Origin: Halovenus rubra
Lineage (GTDB): Archaea > Halobacteriota > Halobacteria > Halobacteriales > Haloarculaceae
NCBI RefSeq assembly: GCF_026586665.1
Contig: NZ_JAODIY010000013.1
Span: 62,001 to 126,000 of the forward strand
Direction of reading: 5' to 3'
DNA length: 64,000 nucleotides
In this document: piece by piece, positions 59,753-64,000 of the stretch
Numbering within the stretch: position 1 is the first letter of the stretch
Layout of the letters: each line of letters starts with the position of its first letter
Position numbers and translations under genes: made by a program
Notes under the pieces: model-generated
What the model was told of the DNA's origin: nothing
Databases searched by the model: none
The model's input: the letters and a program-made list of their open reading frames with translations, nothing else

Positions 59753-59797
59753 CGTCCGGTATCGTGACAAGGTATTCGACGACCGTTTCGTTGGTTG

Positions 59798-60232
59798 TCA
59801 CCACGTCCGTGTCGGGAGCAACTCATCAGCTTCTACAACTCTATTTTCGCCCTCGACAGGAACGATGACGCGCATCTCTTCGTTATAGTCGACGAGCATC
59901 TCTCTACACGTCCCACACGGCGGAATTATGCGCGTTTCGTCTTCGTCGTGAGCCGGCATTGGATAAGAAACTGCGGCACAAGTAACAATGTCGTCGTGAC
60001 TGTACCCGTCAGCGATTGCTGAGCCTATCGCCACAGGCTCACCACAAGATGAGGCTCGCCCGACGGCTGTCGGCAGGCTCACGCCTTCATACACACTTCC
60101 GTCGGTCATTCGAATGCCTGCGGCAACAATATGTGCCCCATCGAAAAAGTCCAGATCGACGGTCGCTTCATTTGTTTTAGTAATCTGGTCAATAAGGTTC
60201 TCGTCGTTGGAAGTGAGTTGTGTTGTCTCCAT
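59798..60232 (-). CDS. cdd: Cytidine deaminase
   Basis: A 144-residue deaminase that converts cytidine and deoxycytidine to the uridine forms. The zinc ligands are the Cys of SSCGEPVAIGSA (CGEP, where the Glu is catalytic) and the two Cys of IIPPCGTCREMLVDY. The N-terminal part includes EATVDLDFFDGAHIVAAGIR, a strand that normally carries the substrate-binding Asn-Glu. The start ATG at 60232 was chosen because residues upstream do not fit. It is divergent from hisS. Confidence 0.9.
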   Translation of the reverse strand: METTQLTSNDENLIDQITKTNEATVDLDFFDGAHIVAAGIRMTDGSVYEGVSLPTAVGRASSCGEPVAIGSAIADGYSHDDIVTCAAVSYPMPAHDEDETRIIPPCGTCREMLVDYNEEMRVIVPVEGENRVVEADELLPTRTW

Positions 60233-60269
60233 AGCTGGATGGTTGGTGCGACGAGCATGGGTCTTGTGG

Positions 60270-60301
60270 GTGTGGGATTTAGGCAACGAGATAACCCACA
60301 C
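60270..60301 (+). promoter_or_regulatory. Dyad in the region upstream of hisS
   Basis: GTGTGGG (60270-60276) and CCCACAC (60295-60301) form a perfect 7-base dyad with an 18-base spacer, ending 44 bases before the hisS ATG. It may be an operator or a hairpin in the hisS leader. The spacer holds GGATTTAGG, a possible TATA-like element. Confidence 0.4.
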
Positions 60302-60345
60302 TCTGAGACGGTGGTTTCAAGCGCGCGGTCCCCAAACTGCGGAGT

Positions 60346-61656
60346 ATGTACGACGGAATCAAGGGGTTTTCAGATATATACCCCGAAGAAATGACAGCTT
60401 ATCGTGAGGTCATTAATACAATAGAAGACACCGCCCGAGGGTACGGCTTCCGAGAGATTGAAACACCTGCGATGGAGCCAGCAGAGATGTATATCGACAA
60501 AAGCGGCGAGGAAATTGTCGAGGAACTCTACGCGTTCGAGGATAAAGGGGGACGACACGTCTCGCTCACGCCGGAGTTGACGCCAACAGTCGCGCGGATG
60601 GTCGCCGCTCGCGGCCAAGAGTTGACCAAGCCAATCAAATGGTTCTCGACGCGCGCCTTCTGGCGGTATGAAGAGCCTCAACAAGGTCGCTTCCGTGAGT
60701 TCAACCAGACCAACGTCGACATCTTTGGCTCGTCGGACCCCGCTGCTGACGCAGAGATTCTCGCATTCGGGGCGAACATTCTGACCGGCCTCGGACTCAC
60801 TGGTGAAGACTTCGAGTTTCGTGTCTCTCACCGAGATATCCTCATAGAATTGCTGCAGGCCTTCGATGGTGACGTTAACGTGCGTGAGGCAATACGGGCA
60901 GTCGATAAGTCCGAGAAAGTCGAATATGACGAGTATATTCGTCTACTCGTCGACGCCGGACTGAGCGAAGAGCAGGCCGAAACGTTCGTCGACCTGCTGT
61001 CGGCTGGCAACGACGACCTAAACGAGCTTGTCGCGTTTACCGAACGTGTCGAACCTGCTGTCGAGAACCTCCAAGCGGTGCTCGCTGCAGCCGAGGACTT
61101 TGGCGTACGTGAGTACTGTGAAGTGTCCCTTGAGACTGCTCGCGGTCTGGACTACTACACCGGTGTTGTCTTCGAGTGTTTCGACGCCGAAGGCGAGATA
61201 TCACGAGCAATCTTCGGTGGCGGCCGATACGACAATCTCATCGAATCCTACGGCGGACCGGCGATGCCGGCTGTCGGTGTTGCGCCGGGTGTGATGAACT
61301 CGACACTCCCTCTGTTGCTCCAACGTGCGGGCGTCTGGCCCGCCGAAGAACTCGCTACTGACTACTACGTTTTGCAGGTTGGGGAGACGCGTTCGGTTGC
61401 CGCCCGTATCGCACGCCAACTTCGTGAGCGGGGCCATGTCGTCGAAGCTGACGTGTCCGGGCGCAGTTTCGGTGCACAACTCGACTACGCCGACGCTATC
61501 AACGCCGAGACGGTTGTCATCGTCGGCGAACAAGACCTCGAAAACGACGAGGTGACACTCAAGGAGATGGACAGTGGCGACCAGTATCAGGTCTCGATCG
61601 ATGCATTCCCCGGTGATTACGCACGGCCCACTATTGACGACTTCCAGTCTAGCTAA
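60346..61656 (+). CDS. hisS: Histidine-tRNA ligase
   Basis: A 436-residue class II synthetase. Motif 1 is in TPAMEPAEMYIDKSGEE, motif 2 is RYEEPQQGRFREFNQTNVD, the HisA loop is ETARGLDYYTGVVFECFD and motif 3 includes AIFGGGRYDNLIESYGG. The anticodon-binding domain (about residues 335-425) has TDYYVLQVGETRSVAAR and VVIVGEQDLENDEVTLKEM. The N-terminal start MYDGIKGFSDIYPEEM is close to that of other archaea. Length is normal. Convergent with the transducer gene. Confidence 0.97.
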   Translation: MYDGIKGFSDIYPEEMTAYREVINTIEDTARGYGFREIETPAMEPAEMYIDKSGEEIVEELYAFEDKGGRHVSLTPELTPTVARMVAARGQELTKPIKWFSTRAFWRYEEPQQGRFREFNQTNVDIFGSSDPAADAEILAFGANILTGLGLTGEDFEFRVSHRDILIELLQAFDGDVNVREAIRAVDKSEKVEYDEYIRLLVDAGLSEEQAETFVDLLSAGNDDLNELVAFTERVEPAVENLQAVLAAAEDFGVREYCEVSLETARGLDYYTGVVFECFDAEGEISRAIFGGGRYDNLIESYGGPAMPAVGVAPGVMNSTLPLLLQRAGVWPAEELATDYYVLQVGETRSVAARIARQLRERGHVVEADVSGRSFGAQLDYADAINAETVVIVGEQDLENDEVTLKEMDSGDQYQVSIDAFPGDYARPTIDDFQSS

Positions 61657-61667
61657 CAGACCAGTCT

Positions 61668-63125
61668 CTATCTGGAACTCGTTAGCTCCGAGACAGTGTG
61701 ATTGATGTCTGATACCATTTCGGCCTGATTATCAGTACTGTCGACAATATCGTCGACTGACCCAGAAACGGTGTCGGCCTTTTTTACAGTCTGGTCGACC
61801 ATATTTGCTATTTTTTCAGTGCTGGCAGCCTGGTCGTCAGTGGCGTCGGCGACTTGTGTAATGCCGTCTGCGGTCTCCGAGACTGCACTGACAATGTCAT
61901 CGAATCGAGCCATTGCATCTTGTACCTGCTTGACGCCGTGGTCGACACGTTCGGTGGTCTCCTCCAAGTTGGAGACGGTCTGGTCTGTTTCAGAGCGGAT
62001 GTTTGCTACCATCTCCTCGATATCGTTTGCGTGTTCTTGGGACTCCTCTGCAAGGGATTTGACCTCATCAGCGACAACAGCGAACCCTTCACCGGCTTCA
62101 CCGGCACGAGCGGCCTCAATAGAGGCATTCAGCGCCAGCATATTCGTTTGCTCGGCAATACTGTTGATAACCTCGACAACCTCGTCAATTTCTGCCACGC
62201 GCTGTTTGAGTGTGTCAACATCACTAGCAACATTGTGTGCCGACTCGCCGACTGTTTCGATGGTTTCGACCGCGTCTTGGGCTGACTCGCTGCCAGCGGT
62301 GGCAAGCTCTTCGGCACGTGTACTTGTTTGTTCGACCTCTTGGGCTGTTGAAGCAATTTCCTCGACAGTCGCGCTTAGATTGCTGACTTCTGCCGATATT
62401 TGCTCGATATCGTTGACCTGTTCGGCAGTTAGGGCATTTATTTCCTGTGCGAAGTCAGCGACCTCATCGGCTGTATGGTCGAGCTCGGCAACGTCAAGTC
62501 GGACCTCTTCAATGAGTGCTTCGACTTGTGTACCCATCGTCTCGACGCCTTCAATAATACGCAAAAGTTTGTCGTCAAGCAGAGTGTCCTCAGTATCGAA
62601 GTCAACCTCTGCATCGAGGTTCCCTTGCTGGAACTCCGCCATCGTGTCGATGACTGCGTCGAACAGCTGTTCCAGTTCTTGCTGGTGGCGAGCGGAGTCC
62701 GAAATGTCCTGTATGATTTCTATAACACCAGCTAATTCGTTGTTCTCGAAGATAGGTGCAGCGATAAACCAGATATCGCGGCCCTGGAACGTTGAATTAT
62801 CCTCGTAGACGTTCGTCGAGTCAGCACTGAGTAGTGCATACTCTTCATCAGCAATACCGACTCCAGCATTGTGTTCATGAGCAGTATAGGGCGCTTCGAT
62901 AACACGCTCGGCAAGCGTTTTTCGCGCCTCGTCCTCGTAGAGCATAGAACCCAGCTCCTCATTATCCAGTTCCCTGAAATCAACCCCGAGCAGTTCGATT
63001 GTCTGCGTATCTTGTGCGATAACTTTCCCGTCTGTGTCAAGAATAAACGACGGAAGATCAATCATGTTCAGAACTGATTCGACGCCAAACCCGTCCGTTG
63101 TGGTCTGTGTTACTGCCTCGCTCAT
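61668..63125 (-). CDS. Soluble PAS-MCP signal transducer (Htr type)
   Basis: A 485-residue methyl-accepting chemotaxis protein without membrane helices, so probably cytoplasmic. An N-terminal PAS domain (about 15-140) begins [20 protein letters not shown] and has [21 protein letters not shown] helical linker leads to the coiled-coil signalling domain, whose tip is [20 protein letters not shown] followed by [16 protein letters not shown]. Possible methylation Glu/Gln pairs lie on both arms. It would signal to CheA/CheW, which are not in the window. The ATG at 63125 was chosen; a TTTTTAATC box about 30 bases upstream predicts a leaderless message. Confidence 0.94.
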   Translation of the reverse strand: MSEAVTQTTTDGFGVESVLNMIDLPSFILDTDGKVIAQDTQTIELLGVDFRELDNEELGSMLYEDEARKTLAERVIEAPYTAHEHNAGVGIADEEYALLSADSTNVYEDNSTFQGRDIWFIAAPIFENNELAGVIEIIQDISDSARHQQELEQLFDAVIDTMAEFQQGNLDAEVDFDTEDTLLDDKLLRIIEGVETMGTQVEALIEEVRLDVAELDHTADEVADFAQEINALTAEQVNDIEQISAEVSNLSATVEEIASTAQEVEQTSTRAEELATAGSESAQDAVETIETVGESAHNVASDVDTLKQRVAEIDEVVEVINSIAEQTNMLALNASIEAARAGEAGEGFAVVADEVKSLAEESQEHANDIEEMVANIRSETDQTVSNLEETTERVDHGVKQVQDAMARFDDIVSAVSETADGITQVADATDDQAASTEKIANMVDQTVKKADTVSGSVDDIVDSTDNQAEMVSDINHTVSELTSSR

Positions 63126-63302
63126 CAGGCTACGTGTTCTCACACCTTGGATTAAAAACTCCCCGTCTATTATCAATATTAAAAATGGAAGAGGGCGCGA
63201 GTGTTTTCGAACGGCTCGTTTGGGGACCGATAATACCAGCTCACCGGAGAAACTCGTTCCAAGCCCGCGGTAATTAAATACCCCACTGCATTACAGAGTG
63301 GT

Positions 63303-64000
63303 ATGGAGGTCTCGGTAGTAGTCCCGACACTCAACGCCCGTGATCAGCTTGCGGGCTGTCTGGATTCACTCACCGAGCACGCGCCCGATGCCGAGCGTAT
63401 CGTGGTCAACGGTCCGTCTTCAGATGGGACAACAGGTATGATTCAGGACCGAGACGACGTAGACGTGCTTGTGGAACTTGCGGACCGGCAAGTTACCGTG
63501 GCGCGAAACGCAGGAATCGATTATGCGACGGGAGACTGCATCGCATTTGTCGACCAAGCAGCGACTGTAACACCCACGTGGAGAGAAGCAATTGAGGACG
63601 GTCTTTCAACAGCCGATGCTGTCACTGGGCCAACAACTGCACAGGCAAACGGTGAGGCTGAGATGAGAGAGCCAGAGTCACGAACTATTGCAGGCCGAGA
63701 AGTCACGTATTTTAACCCCGGAAACGTCGCGTTCATGCGTGCTGTCCTCGATGAGTTTGACGGCTTCGATGAGTATCTCGAAACCGGTGGGTCACGTGAT
63801 ATGGCACACCGGATCGCTGGCCAGTCATACCGTGTTGATTGGGACGACAGAATGCGTCTCAAACGAGAAATTGGGACCGACGGCGGGGAGCGGACAACCA
63901 ATTGGAGCTCAAAATATCGGTCGCTTGCCTACCGTCTCGTGAAAAACTACAATCTCCGTCCGACTGTCGTTCGTCGATTGTTGGCGCATGCGGCCACTGA
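63303..64000 (+). CDS. Family 2 glycosyltransferase, 3' end outside the window
   Basis: The frame is open from ATG 63303 to the window end (232 codons visible, then two bases). It starts EVSVVVPTLNARDQLAGCLD and has the GT-A features VVNGPSSDGT, RNAGIDYATGDCIAFVDQAA (DXD-like region) and FMRAVLDEFDGFDEYLETGG, so it transfers a sugar from a nucleotide-sugar donor, probably at the membrane. The DXD is replaced by VDQ, which some GT2 members tolerate. A TAATTAAATA box (63271-63280) lies about 28 bases before the ATG. Substrate unknown. Confidence 0.88.
   Translation, partial: MEVSVVVPTLNARDQLAGCLDSLTEHAPDAERIVVNGPSSDGTTGMIQDRDDVDVLVELADRQVTVARNAGIDYATGDCIAFVDQAATVTPTWREAIEDGLSTADAVTGPTTAQANGEAEMREPESRTIAGREVTYFNPGNVAFMRAVLDEFDGFDEYLETGGSRDMAHRIAGQSYRVDWDDRMRLKREIGTDGGERTTNWSSKYRSLAYRLVKNYNLRPTVVRRLLAHAAT

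Noticed and set aside
61771-62808. A 345-codon open frame opposite the MCP transducer
   Set aside because: Ser/Ala-rich mirror image of the transducer helices; the transducer has clear PAS and signalling motifs.
1-64000. CRISPR arrays, insertion sequences, integrases or phage genes
   Set aside because: No spaced direct repeats, transposase motifs or phage proteins were seen; codon use looks uniform.

Overview
The window is a gene-dense stretch (63 protein genes, no gap above 300 bases) from a halophilic archaeon of class Halobacteria. The evidence is the acidic, lysine-poor protein composition; archaeal markers (a Kae1-Bud32 fusion, sn-glycerol-1-phosphate dehydrogenase, GatE, MptE, CobY, PDCD5); Tat-type lipoprotein signals with a lipobox cysteine; a C-terminal PGF-CTERM-like anchor; and many genes with a TATA-like box about 26-30 bases before the start codon, as expected for leaderless haloarchaeal transcripts. 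By eye GC is in the mid 50s percent, low for the class. I cannot name the genus. I see no rRNA, tRNA, insertion sequence, prophage or CRISPR array, so this looks like core chromosome.

Layout. 1-12 kb: a PIN-like fragment, house-cleaning ITPase, a large DUF2298 membrane protein, KEOPS Kae1-Bud32, a universal stress protein, EgsA (archaeal lipid backbone), GatE (Gln-tRNA formation), a TrmJ-like tRNA methylase and MptE (pterin synthesis). 12-18 kb: menE-menC-menA (menaquinone) in one tightly overlapping operon, then a CoA-transferase and an acyl-CoA dehydrogenase that closely resemble the glutarate-to-crotonyl-CoA pair. 18-32 kb: a HAD phosphatase, a two-gene ABC transporter, bacterial-type ThrRS with a striking structured leader, lipoproteins, ScpA-SMC (condensin), a DUF192 lipoprotein and an AAA+ ATPase. 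32-43.4 kb: HisH, then a cobamide block. Two corrinoid-binding proteins point left; cbiE, an adenosyltransferase, cbiP, an unassigned HAD protein, cbiB, cobS, cobY, cobT, cobD and cbiZ form one overlapping operon pointing right. It covers late de novo synthesis, lower-ligand assembly and salvage.

43.5-64 kb: a lone class III PHA synthase-like protein, a PhzF-fold protein lacking the catalytic Glu, PpsA, MfnA, phosphatases, MetRS with a C-terminal tRNA-binding domain, arginase, an Rrf2-type regulator, a Vms1-like (VLRF1) release factor, several small haloarchaeal families, PDCD5 with a PP-loop ATPase, cytidine deaminase, HisRS, a soluble PAS/MCP transducer and the start of a family 2 glycosyltransferase.

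The least explained signals are non-coding: a three-hairpin leader before thrS, a 43-base nested hairpin with its own TATA box plus a micro-ORF coupled to mptE, a dyad covering the TATA box of the corrinoid-binding gene, and several dyads near other promoters. Among proteins, the HAD member embedded in the cobamide operon, the glutarate pair and the archaeal Vms1-like protein deserve most attention.
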